Shown: in pieces, positions 1-6,885 of the stretch
Numbering within the stretch: the stretch's first letter is position 1
Layout of the letters: the number at the start of each line of letters is the position of its first letter
Source: Mitsuaria sp. PDC51
Lineage (GTDB): Bacteria; Pseudomonadota; Gammaproteobacteria; Burkholderiales; Burkholderiaceae_C
Length of the DNA: 64,000 nucleotides
NCBI RefSeq assembly: GCF_900113225.1
Contig: NZ_FOZE01000001.1
Coordinates: 1,178,001-1,242,000, forward strand
Direction of reading: 5' to 3'
Program-made: the position numbers and the translations under genes
The notes under the pieces: model-generated
Database searches by the model: none
What the model was told of the DNA's origin: nothing
Seen by the model: only the letters and a program-made list of their open reading frames with translations

Positions 1-782
1 AACTCGCCTGTGACTTCTTCGAACTGCCGAGACGTGAGGTCGAAGATGGCGTTCGGATTCTTTTGCACCGACCGAAGGAGTTGGCCGTTGACTGTTTGAA
101 TGTGCGACGTGAACTCGAGCCACTCTCGTTTCCTATCTGGGAGTAGGAGGCCGCCGCTGCTCAGCGCGTACTCGACGCCGCTGGAGATAGTCTGAAGCGC
201 GCCGTGGAGGTCGCCAGGGTTGGCCGAGAGCTCCCTGACAAGTGCGCGTAGCAGTCTGATATCGCCTCGACAGTAATCGACAGCGCGCCGCAACTCAGTT
301 GCAGTAGAACCGCCTGACAGCAGCTTTGACAAGGTGCGTCGGACGTGAAGGTCGTCGAGCGTCGCCATACGGATGTGTGTGCTCGGGCCGAATCGCTCGA
401 AGAACTCAGGGTAGCAGCCGACCAGCAGCACCTGCTTCTCGGGATGCTGGTGAAGTAGGGTCGCAATTGGGCCGAACCAACTCTCGATGCTTTCATTGTC
501 TAGGTCGTCGAGAACTATCAGTGCTGTGTCGCCAGCTATGCGGGGGAGGCTCCTCGGCGTGTGGCGACAGCTGATGGCTTCAACGCCTCCGACGAGGTCT
601 TCGCGATGGCGCTCCAGCATCGTCCGCCACAGCAGGGTTTTGCCGGTGGCGTTATCACCGGATATGGCTACGACTCGCTCTCGCCTAGTCAGCATCGCCT
701 CTCTAAGGTGCTCCATCTCTGAAAGGTGGAGGAGTGGCAGGTCCTCGCCTAATGGGGATAGAACAGAATCGATGCTCGCCAT
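1..782 (-). CDS. P-loop NTPase fused to Mrr-like nuclease domain (3' end outside window)
   Basis: The frame is open from an ATG at 780-782 to the window edge, giving 260 residues and no stop. Residues 41-49 (SGDNATGKT) form a Walker A motif and residues 87-93 (ALIVLDD) a Walker B motif, so this is a P-loop NTPase. The last visible residues, about 243-260 (NPNAIFDLTSRQFEEVTGE), match the start of the Mrr-type restriction endonuclease fold, in which a hydrophobic-x-RxFE helix precedes the PD-(D/E)XK core. The catalytic core is not in the window. NTPase-nuclease fusions of this kind are typical of anti-phage proteins; that role is inferred from architecture and from the neighbouring defence-like genes. 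It is transcribed leftward, like the GIY-YIG gene upstream. The NTPase call is firm; the Mrr call rests on a short stretch. Confidence 0.75.
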   Translation of the reverse strand, partial: MASIDSVLSPLGEDLPLLHLSEMEHLREAMLTRRERVVAISGDNATGKTLLWRTMLERHREDLVGGVEAISCRHTPRSLPRIAGDTALIVLDDLDNESIESWFGPIATLLHQHPEKQVLLVGCYPEFFERFGPSTHIRMATLDDLHVRRTLSKLLSGGSTATELRRAVDYCRGDIRLLRALVRELSANPGDLHGALQTISSGVEYALSSGGLLLPDRKREWLEFTSHIQTVNGQLLRSVQKNPNAIFDLTSRQFEEVTGE

Positions 783-842
783 GTTTACTCGCTGTGATGT
801 TCTACTTCGTTCAAACGCATTTCTCCGTCGCAATTCACGACC

Positions 843-1142
843 TCAGGTCCATCCTGCGGAGCTGAATTGATACAACGCTGCCGATACTTCTCGATTTGAC
901 GCACTTGTATCTTCTGAGTTCTCGGTCCGAGTGCCGACGCCTTGATGTTTGAGCGACCGCCGCTTTGAATCTGCGCTAATGCGTTCCGTCCGTTGGCGGA
1001 CGAGGCGGAGCACCTCGCGCCTTACGAGCTCGCACTCACAACCCATCACGACTCTTAACTTGCGGGGCAGCGCTGCGTGTTGTTTCTCGCGTCGAAGCGG
1101 CACGCTGAGGACCACGTTTCGGAGGTCCGCAAGGTCCGACAT
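843..1142 (-). CDS. Small hypothetical protein (uncertain)
   Basis: A 99-codon leftward frame fills the gap between the GIY-YIG gene and the NTPase-nuclease gene. The first half (MSDLADLRNVVLSVPLRRE) has a believable alternation of hydrophobic and charged residues; the second half is polar and low in structure. An in-frame TTG lies four codons before the chosen ATG. No convincing Shine-Dalgarno sequence precedes either start, and I recognise no domain. Orientation and position are compatible with an operon, but this could equally be non-coding sequence. Confidence 0.3.
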   Translation of the reverse strand: MSDLADLRNVVLSVPLRREKQHAALPRKLRVVMGCECELVRREVLRLVRQRTERISADSKRRSLKHQGVGTRTENSEDTSASNREVSAALYQFSSAGWT

Positions 1143-1191
1143 CGCGAGGTGCAAGCGAAGGGCTCAACCAAGAGCTGGACTAGCGTTGTCT

Positions 1192-1947
1192 CTAAGCCAT
1201 GACCCGCGGGCCGCTACGCATGTTGGACAAATCGTCTTCGCCGAGGTCGAACCACTCGCCGTTGATGTGACGGTCCGAGAACTGCCTATGAAAGCTTCGT
1301 TCCGCCGCATGACAGTCCTTGAACCAGATGCAGAAGGGAATGGAGTACGCGAACGGAAGTTGCACACCGAAGGCTCGCATGCGCGAAGGAACATTGTTAG
1401 TCCGGCCCACCTTGTAGCCGTAGGCGGACTTCAGTACGTAGACAACGCCAGCCTTTGGTCCCACCGTCGGTGTCCCGATGATTTCTACAGGAACCAGCCG
1501 CTCCTTCGAGATGCCTGAGCGCGTAGGGCCCACGCTTCTCGGCGCGCGAGGCATACGTTCGACCTTTGCGTGGTCCCTAAGTTCCAGGCCAAAGTGATGG
1601 GCCCATACCTCGTGGAGTCCGTAGCCAGCAACCTTGGAGTCCGCGAATCCGAACGCTCCCTTACGCCAGTAGCCGCGGCCGGGAACCGTATCCACGTAGA
1701 TTTCTTCGCTGGCAGGTCGCCAGTCCACCATCCGCTCCGGGCCGACACCAATGCCCGTCACGACACCAACCCACCTGAACAGGCCGGAAGAGTTTTCGAT
1801 GTCATACGCTGCAAGTACAACACCGTCGCCAACGGCTGGCGGGCGGGATTGGCCCGAGATAGTCGACGGCAGCGTAAATGCGGAACGCGGCACGGACTCG
1901 TCATCGATGTCGACTGGTAGGCGCCAGTATTTTTTCGGGGTCAGCAT
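1192..1947 (-). CDS. GIY-YIG nuclease-fold protein (T5orf172/Mug113 type)
   Basis: A 251-residue protein. The C-terminal part (about 167-240) has the GIY-YIG signature of the T5orf172/Mug113 group: GVVYVLKS then YKVGRT (residues 167-183), a downstream AAERSFHRQF with the expected Glu, and the closing GEWFDL. This fold cuts DNA or RNA. The N-terminal about 120 residues (GDGVVLAAYDIENS, FRWVGVVTGI, a Trp/Tyr-rich stretch near 76-95) look like a small beta-barrel such as a PUA/EVE-like reader domain, but that is only suggestive. A modified-base reader joined to a nuclease would make a restriction-like factor. It is transcribed leftward, upstream of the NTPase-nuclease gene. Confidence 0.7.
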   Translation of the reverse strand: MLTPKKYWRLPVDIDDESVPRSAFTLPSTISGQSRPPAVGDGVVLAAYDIENSSGLFRWVGVVTGIGVGPERMVDWRPASEEIYVDTVPGRGYWRKGAFGFADSKVAGYGLHEVWAHHFGLELRDHAKVERMPRAPRSVGPTRSGISKERLVPVEIIGTPTVGPKAGVVYVLKSAYGYKVGRTNNVPSRMRAFGVQLPFAYSIPFCIWFKDCHAAERSFHRQFSDRHINGEWFDLGEDDLSNMRSGPRVMA

Positions 1948-2069
1948 AGGGCGGAGCCTACCTTGCCTACCGGGCTGACTTCACCCCCGAAACGTGCGGA
2001 GCCAAGCGCAAGTCGGTAGCGCATTCCGTCGCGCTGCGGCTCGGTCGTCCAGCCTCCAGCGCCAACTGG

Positions 2070-2387
2070 CTACGCCGCCGGTGTGTCGGGTGCGGGTGAG
2101 ATGCTCACCAGTCTGGCGCCCGGGAAGGCCTTTTCAACGGTCGCGGTAGCCTCCGTCAATGCCTCCTGGGCGGAGACCGCTCGCCGAACGAACTGCAGTT
2201 CAAGCACCGCATTGATGCTTGCTCCGAGGAGAGTGCTGGTGCTCCCCGTAGCGTCAAGTCGCTCCATGGCGACATCCAGCAGTCCATCGCATTCTTCGAG
2301 CTCAAACCGCAAGCTGAACTCGAACTCCAGCAGGGTTCCGCGGGTATCGGTTAGTAGCTGATGAGGGGGCGATACGTCATCCAGCAC
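2070..2387 (-). CDS. Small hypothetical protein, antitoxin-like domain
   Basis: A 105-residue acidic protein. The start is a GTG at 2385-2387, two bases after the TGA of the preceding frame (2390-2392), so the pair is probably translationally coupled. The pattern EFSLRFELEE, a small-residue turn, LELQFVRRAVSAQEAL and FPGARLVSISP resembles a short alpha/beta domain that I associate with small antitoxin-like or XRE-partner proteins; this is a recollection of a pattern, not a proven family match. No HTH follows the domain. The partner frame upstream carries an in-frame stop, and a LexA box lies upstream of both. Confidence 0.6.
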   Translation of the reverse strand: MLDDVSPPHQLLTDTRGTLLEFEFSLRFELEECDGLLDVAMERLDATGSTSTLLGASINAVLELQFVRRAVSAQEALTEATATVEKAFPGARLVSISPAPDTPAA

Positions 2388-2389
2388 GC

Positions 2390-2656
2390 TCAGTTCCCCA
2401 GTTCACCTGCGAAGACTTCGTCGTGAGACGGCCGATAGTTGCCGTCCCAAGTTGCTTCGGACGCTTCTGCGGCGCGTGCTTGGCGCATCGCGGACCGAAG
2501 CTTGGGGTCGGACTTGATGAGCTGACGAGCTCGCTCGATGGTGCTTCGGAACTCCGGTCGCCGCGACCACCAGTCGGCCAGAAGTGCTCCGTGCCGCGCG
2601 GGGTAAACCGAGTATCAACGCACGATTGAGGCAGGGTCGTTCAAATCGAGCAGCAT
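2390..2656 (-). pseudogene. 88-codon hypothetical gene interrupted by in-frame TGA
   Basis: From the ATG at 2654-2656 the frame reads MLLDLNDPASIVR, then a TGA (2615-2617), then continues without a stop through YSVYPARHGALLADWW, RRPEFRSTIERARQ and LIKSDPKLRSAMRQA to DEVFAGELGN and a TGA at 2390-2392. Protein-like composition on both sides of the TGA, in one frame, argues that a sense codon (TGG would fit) was lost, by mutation or base-call error. After the TGA there is no in-frame ATG until the MRQA methionine. It abuts the 105-residue gene downstream by two bases, and a LexA box lies 33 bases upstream of its ATG. Product unknown. Confidence 0.6.
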
Positions 2657-2688
2657 GGCTTGGTTCCGAAATCGCGATGCGGGTATAG

Positions 2689-2708
2689 TACTGTATAAAC
2701 ATACAGTA
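2689..2708. promoter_or_regulatory. LexA (SOS) box
   Basis: TACTGTATAAACATACAGTA contains CTGT-N8-ACAG with an AT-rich centre and the flanking TA of the enterobacterial/betaproteobacterial LexA consensus, a near-perfect match. It lies between the leftward small-gene pair (ATG at 2656) and the rightward gene starting at 2717, so LexA binding here could repress both. DNA damage would then induce the pair, the rightward gene, or both. Confidence 0.85.
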
Positions 2709-2716
2709 TTCGCAAG

Positions 2717-3124
2717 ATGTTGGTCAGAGCACTCCGTCTTCGACACCGAGGGGTGAAGCTCGACCCCTCGGTGCTGCGTGCTGCCGTGCCCTTGGAAGGG
2801 CTTTTACGGCTCGATGCAAGCCGCTATCAGGGCCGGGATGGGCGTGGACGCACCGTGTGCCTTCTGATGCCCGTTGGAGGCTCTCTGCAGCCTCTGGTCG
2901 AGATGTTCAGTGCTCGACTGGTTCGCATCGAGGCAAGAGGCATCATCGTGAGCGGTGAAGAGGATGAGTGGGACCGCAAGCGGCGAACATCGTTTCGCCA
3001 GACTTTGTGGGCCTGGCCGATGCCTCCGCCAGTCCCTGCCTCCGAACCGAAGGAGTCGAACGGACGCCGCGAAGTGATGAAGCTGCTGGAGGCCATAGAG
3101 GCCCTCGGCGTCACGGCTGACTGA
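2717..3124 (+). CDS. Hypothetical protein, probably SOS-controlled
   Basis: A 135-residue basic protein whose ATG lies 9 bases after the LexA box, so the transcript has a very short leader if it starts at the box. The middle part (RTVCLLMPVGGSLQPL, LVEMFSARLVRIEARGIIVS, RRTSFRQTLWAWPM) has the balanced composition of a real small beta-rich protein; no family is recognised. It overlaps the convergent gene ending at 3111 by 14 bases. The position next to a LexA box is the main functional clue. A start further inside cannot be excluded because no clear ribosome-binding site precedes the ATG. Confidence 0.55.
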   Translation: MLVRALRLRHRGVKLDPSVLRAAVPLEGLLRLDASRYQGRDGRGRTVCLLMPVGGSLQPLVEMFSARLVRIEARGIIVSGEEDEWDRKRRTSFRQTLWAWPMPPPVPASEPKESNGRREVMKLLEAIEALGVTAD

Positions 3125-3518
3125 TGTCGCCCGCTGGAGCGCTGGGAGCGGCGTCCCATTCGTGGAGGTCGCGAAGCAGCTGCGGCAGCAACTTCGCGAC
3201 GAGCTCGATGGCCAACTTCGAACCCTCGCTGATGCGCGACTTCGTGCAGATGAGGCGAAGTTGGCTCGACGTCGCCTTGAGGTCCTGAGCCGGGCCCAGC
3301 AGGTGTTCACCCGTACGGTCCATGCTGATGGCCAGGCGCAGCGCTTGCACCTGAGCGACGAGGTCTCGGACGAGCTCGCGAACCACCGCCGCTTTGGACC
3401 TGGCGAGTTCTTGCGCCAGCAGCGAAACGAAGTGGTCGACGTCGAGCAGCGACCGAGCAATCCGCTCACCAATCTGTTGCCGCGCTTCGTCGGCTGCGGA
3501 ATCTACCAAGGCCTGCAT
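3111..3518 (-). CDS. Hypothetical helical protein
   Basis: A 135-residue protein starting at the ATG 3516-3518, preceded by a purine-rich GGGCAGC; an upstream ATG at 3638 is in frame, but its extra 40 residues look unstructured. Residues 3-70 are strongly helical with heptad-like hydrophobics (ARQQIGERIARSLLDVD, ELARSKAAVVRELVRDLV), suggesting a coiled coil. It is followed by AIELVAKLLPQLLRDLHEW. No domain is recognised. It converges on the LexA-linked gene and runs divergently from the gene at 3637. Confidence 0.6.
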   Translation of the reverse strand: MQALVDSAADEARQQIGERIARSLLDVDHFVSLLAQELARSKAAVVRELVRDLVAQVQALRLAISMDRTGEHLLGPAQDLKATSSQLRLICTKSRISEGSKLAIELVAKLLPQLLRDLHEWDAAPSAPAGDISQP

Positions 3519-3636
3519 GCTGCCCAGTTTATCGCCCACGACTCTTGGCCTAGGCCACGCCTCCACGAACGGCGGGAGCGCCGTATCCTCTGGACCCGGA
3601 TAACGCGGCCAATCTCGCCGCCCGCAGGAGAGTGCC

Positions 3637-4059
3637 ATGGCGACTTGGCAGTTCGATGTGCAGCTCTATCGGCAAGCTCTTGATGAACCGCTGCCGGCTT
3701 CCACACGCGAGGCCGCAGAGCACCTGCTTCCTCTGCTGTTTGGCGTAGGAGACGAAATGCTTGACCGATGGTTCGTTTTTGGAAGTGAGGTCGGGAATCG
3801 CGTGGACCTGCTCGTGCTCGATGACGGGGGCTGTGAGATTCATGCTCGCTTCGACGCTCGAGCCTCGGAAACCGACGGGTTCGTTCGTGATACCTGCAAG
3901 CTTGCTTCAGCGCTGGACTGCAGCCTGTTCAGCGCTGAACTCCATGAGGTTCTCCAACCAACCCCGGCATCCGTGCTGGACGCCTTGAAGCGTTCTGCGG
4001 CGTGGCGCTACGCCGTGGACCCGGCGGCCTTCCTTGGCAGCCTAAGAAACTCGCCTTGA
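3637..4059 (+). CDS. Hypothetical protein
   Basis: A 140-residue acidic protein with a good ribosome-binding site (GGAGAG, 4 bases before the ATG). Composition and alternating segments (AAEHLLPLLFGVGDEML, RVDLLVLDDGGCEIHARFD, FVRDTCKLASALDCSLF) support a real soluble alpha/beta protein. No family is recognised. It ends 16 bases before the SRAP-type gene in the same direction, so the two probably form an operon; a role linked to DNA damage is therefore possible but unproven. Confidence 0.65.
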   Translation: MATWQFDVQLYRQALDEPLPASTREAAEHLLPLLFGVGDEMLDRWFVFGSEVGNRVDLLVLDDGGCEIHARFDARASETDGFVRDTCKLASALDCSLFSAELHEVLQPTPASVLDALKRSAAWRYAVDPAAFLGSLRNSP

Positions 4060-4075
4060 GAGCGGAGCGCGACAG

Positions 4076-4876
4076 ATGTGCAACCTTTACCACATGAGTC
4101 CGCGGGACGACTTCGAAATCTACGTCCGGCGGCACATCGGGAAACTCTGGCTGCCTGAGGAGCCGCCCAGGCCAATCGTGGGCCCTTTCGATACAGGCAT
4201 GTTCCTCATCCCGGCCGGTGATGGCGGCCTGACCGGTCGCCTCGGTCAGTGGGGGATGATTCGGGCTGGGCAGCGTGAGCGTGTTGAGTACAAGGAGTAC
4301 CCGTCGAAGAAGCCCGGCGGCCAGCCTCGGCGTGAGTCGATGCTGAAAAACAATGCGAGGGTAGAGACCGTTGCCAGCTCTCCCGCGTTCAAAGATGCGT
4401 GGCGCGGCGGCCGACGTTGTCTGATTCCCGCTCTGCGGTTGCAAGAGCCAAACTGGCAGACTGGCAAATGCGTTTGGTGGCAGCTACGTCGCGCTGACGA
4501 GCTGCCGTGGATGGTGGGGGGAATCTGGTCCGAATGGACTGACCCCGAGTCCGGCGAGCTGGTGAACAATTACGCCATGTTGACATTCAACGTCGACGAC
4601 CACCCGTTGCTCAACCGGCTGCATCGACCGGAGAAGGACCGTGTCACCGGCGAGGTCCTTCCGCCAGAGAAGCAGGACAAGCGAGGGTCGGCCCACATTG
4701 AGCCGGCGCACTGGACAACTTGGCTCCAGGGCTCCATCGATGAGGCGAAGGCTCTTCTCGTCGCGCCGCCGGCGGAGTTCTACGACAAGTCGGATGCACA
4801 ACGGATGGACGAAATGCTCACGGGCATATCTTCGCAATCTGTCAGTCAGCGTGGATTGATTGCTGGCAATACCTGA
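4076..4876 (+). CDS. SRAP/YedK-like abasic-site protein
   Basis: A 266-residue protein that begins MCN, the hallmark of the SOS-response-associated peptidase (HMCES/YedK) family. There, Met1 is removed and Cys2 forms a thiazolidine crosslink with abasic sites in single-stranded DNA. NNARVETVASSPAF and RRCLIPALRLQEP (about 92-126) match the conserved Asn-Ala-Arg-x-Glu and Arg-Cys-Leu-x-Pro-Ala motifs, with the Glu shifted in a non-canonical LRLQEPNW instead of GFYEW. The usual His-Asp-Arg-Met-Pro motif is replaced by NRLHRPEKDRVTGEV, and the C-terminal tail is longer. It is thus a divergent, island-borne paralogue, probably active at Cys2 but with an altered His-containing loop. Confidence 0.85.
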   Translation: MCNLYHMSPRDDFEIYVRRHIGKLWLPEEPPRPIVGPFDTGMFLIPAGDGGLTGRLGQWGMIRAGQRERVEYKEYPSKKPGGQPRRESMLKNNARVETVASSPAFKDAWRGGRRCLIPALRLQEPNWQTGKCVWWQLRRADELPWMVGGIWSEWTDPESGELVNNYAMLTFNVDDHPLLNRLHRPEKDRVTGEVLPPEKQDKRGSAHIEPAHWTTWLQGSIDEAKALLVAPPAEFYDKSDAQRMDEMLTGISSQSVSQRGLIAGNT

Positions 4877-4972
4877 CCCCTTCTCTGGTCAAGAGTTGAG
4901 GAGGTGGCGCTGGGTCAGCCTCCCCCGACATGGGGTGGCGCGCATCTGCAAAGACGTCGCCAGAATCGGCGC

Positions 4973-5539
4973 ATGCGCATCCTGACTACTTGCATCTTCC
5001 TCGCCGCGGTGGTGGCGTCCAGCGCGGCCATCGGCCAGGTCAAAGGACCGGGGACGTACTACGTTTCTGTCGAAAAGACGGATGAGCGCCTAGCCCCCGC
5101 CGCCAACGCGAAATCCACAAACGTGCTGCGCACGCGCCAAGCGGTGGAAGTTCTTGAGGTCAAGGGGCAATGGGCCCGCGTCACGAAGTACTACGACGGC
5201 CAAGTGGAAGGCGTTCCTGGGCAGGTGGCGCGCTGGGTTGCGGTGAAGGACCTTTCGGCGGCGCGGCCTGCTGACGAGGTGGCCAAGTCTGATGAGCCTG
5301 AGATTGCTAAGCTGCTCACAGGCTCGGACGATTTCGCCCGATACCGAAAGGCGTTCATCAAGGCTTCGCAGGAACTCATCCAGCGTAAGCAGTGCTCGGT
5401 GCAGGACTTCAAGGAAGTGGGCGGCTGGTCCAAGTCCACGAACTTCCCAAACAAGCCCGTGTACTTCACCTACTGCGGCGGCATGACCAAGCAGAATCGG
5501 GTGTACCTGAACGCGGCAACTGGCGAAGTCTTCCGCTGA
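4973..5539 (+). CDS. Secreted bacterial SH3-like domain protein
   Basis: The chosen ATG (4973) gives 188 residues with a classic signal peptide: MRILTTCIFLAAVVASSAA, cleavage probably before IGQ. An upstream ATG at 4904 would put 23 residues, mostly polar and basic, in front of it and is less likely. Residues 30-90 (TYYVSVEKTDERLAPAANA, VLRTRQAVEVLEVKGQWARV) resemble an SH3b repeat, including the Trp-Ala-Arg-Val signature, as found in envelope proteins. The C-terminal half has two Cys (KQCSVQDF, YFTYCGG) that could form a disulfide. It is probably periplasmic; partner and function are unknown. Confidence 0.7.
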   Translation: MRILTTCIFLAAVVASSAAIGQVKGPGTYYVSVEKTDERLAPAANAKSTNVLRTRQAVEVLEVKGQWARVTKYYDGQVEGVPGQVARWVAVKDLSAARPADEVAKSDEPEIAKLLTGSDDFARYRKAFIKASQELIQRKQCSVQDFKEVGGWSKSTNFPNKPVYFTYCGGMTKQNRVYLNAATGEVFR

Positions 5540-5617
5540 CCTCTGTCATACCGCTGACACGACTGGGGCTCGCCGGTACGTGGCAAGCTACCTCGCCAAG
5601 TTGTCCCTCACATTCAC

Positions 5618-6550
5618 ATGGCCGAAATCAAGAACTATTCGGGTCCAAAGCTCAACGATTTCGCAGAGAGAACGCGTGCATCTCTCCGAGCTGCTGGCTT
5701 CGACATCGTTGCACTCCCCAGCTCCAACCCAAATAGAAAGCGGAATCTTATCCGCGTCTTGTGGGACGGGGTGTACGTGGGGCAAATGCACTCAGACCTT
5801 TGGGACCACGGCTACGGATGCCTCTATCGGTTCAACTCGTTGGACGGTGCCGGGCGCCTCCGCTTCGCTGAGCCTAAGGAGTACGGGGCGGAGGATTTTA
5901 TGAGGATTCATCATCTAGACGAATCACAGTTCTCGATTCGCGCGGAAGGGAAGGACGTTAGGCGCTACTACCGAATTGTCGGAACAGAGGCAACGCTGAA
6001 GGTGATGAAGCAGTCCGCCCAATGGGTAGACGGAGCTCTCGGGCTTGGTGCCGAGGATGACATAGCACGCGACATCGCCGAGATTGAAAAGTCCAATCTC
6101 TCAGCCACCGATAAGGACGCACTCATCAAGGTGCGCCTTGGACAAGGCACGTTCCGGGCGGCTCTTGGGAAGGAGTTCAACTGGACCTGTCCGTCCTCTG
6201 GAATGAACTTGCGCGCAGCGCTGCGTGCATCCCACATCGTCCCTTGGCGTGAGGCGAATGCAGAGGAGCGGCGGGACCCGCTCAATGGATTGCTGTTGTC
6301 CGCCAACTTGGATGCGCTGTTTGACAAGCATCTGCTTACGTTCAGTCGAACCGGAAGCGTGAAGTTCGCCAAAAGCGTTCCTTCCGAAGTTATGGCCTTG
6401 CTGGGGCCCTTCGGGAAGCTCAAGTTCAAGCCATGTGCTAGCCGCGCGAGCTATTTGGCCCGGCACCATAAGCGATTCGAGGAACTTGAACTGCAGCGTG
6501 TTGCGATTGCAAAGGCTAGGGACGAAGAGGGCGAGGCTGACGAAGAGTAG
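5618..6550 (+). CDS. HNH endonuclease (HNH_2 type)
   Basis: A 310-residue protein. The C-terminal part (about 165-240) is the HNH_2 domain found in many restriction-like proteins: TDKDALIKVRLGQGTFR leads into CPSSGMNLRAALRASHIVPW with His206, then PLNGLLLSANLDALFDKHLL with Asn223 and His238. Together these form the HNH metal site. The N-terminal 130 residues (RVLWDGVYVGQMHSDLWDHG, SIRAEGKDVRRYYRI) are probably a specificity or ligand-binding region of unknown fold. It acts on DNA in the cytoplasm and most likely restricts foreign DNA. It stands alone between the SH3-like gene and the retron cassette. Confidence 0.8.
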   Translation: MAEIKNYSGPKLNDFAERTRASLRAAGFDIVALPSSNPNRKRNLIRVLWDGVYVGQMHSDLWDHGYGCLYRFNSLDGAGRLRFAEPKEYGAEDFMRIHHLDESQFSIRAEGKDVRRYYRIVGTEATLKVMKQSAQWVDGALGLGAEDDIARDIAEIEKSNLSATDKDALIKVRLGQGTFRAALGKEFNWTCPSSGMNLRAALRASHIVPWREANAEERRDPLNGLLLSANLDALFDKHLLTFSRTGSVKFAKSVPSEVMALLGPFGKLKFKPCASRASYLARHHKRFEELELQRVAIAKARDEEGEADEE

Positions 6551-6885
6551 GCGCGGCGCGCAACGCGCCAGTGCTACCTCTTCGAACCTGGTGGAGCGTT
6601 TCCTCGTCCACCACCAGGCGGCTGACCCGTCGTGCTGGGCCAGTTCCCTCCAGGCCCTGGATGGCTCGAAGACCGACCGGGAGATGAGCCTGCGGGAGAT
6701 GGCTACCGGACGCTACCTTGGCTTGGAGCGGGAGAAGACTTTGACATAACGGTCTCCAGAGTTGGTCGCTACTACGCGCATGTGCAAGGCTGGCCATCTA
6801 CAAATCCCATCCGGGCCACAGTGGCTTCCAAGCACCAGGACTCGTCGACAGTGAGATGCTCTACTCCCAAAATTCTCCCTAGCAT
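6551..6885. other. Gene-free stretch between HNH gene and retron cassette
   Basis: I see no convincing gene here. Around 6590-6622 an imperfect inverted repeat (CTGGTGGA ... TCCACCACCAG) follows the HNH stop by about 40 bases and could act as a terminator, though it lacks a T-run. TTGACA near 6742 could be a -35 element for the retron operon, but no good -10 lies at the right distance. Confidence 0.4.
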
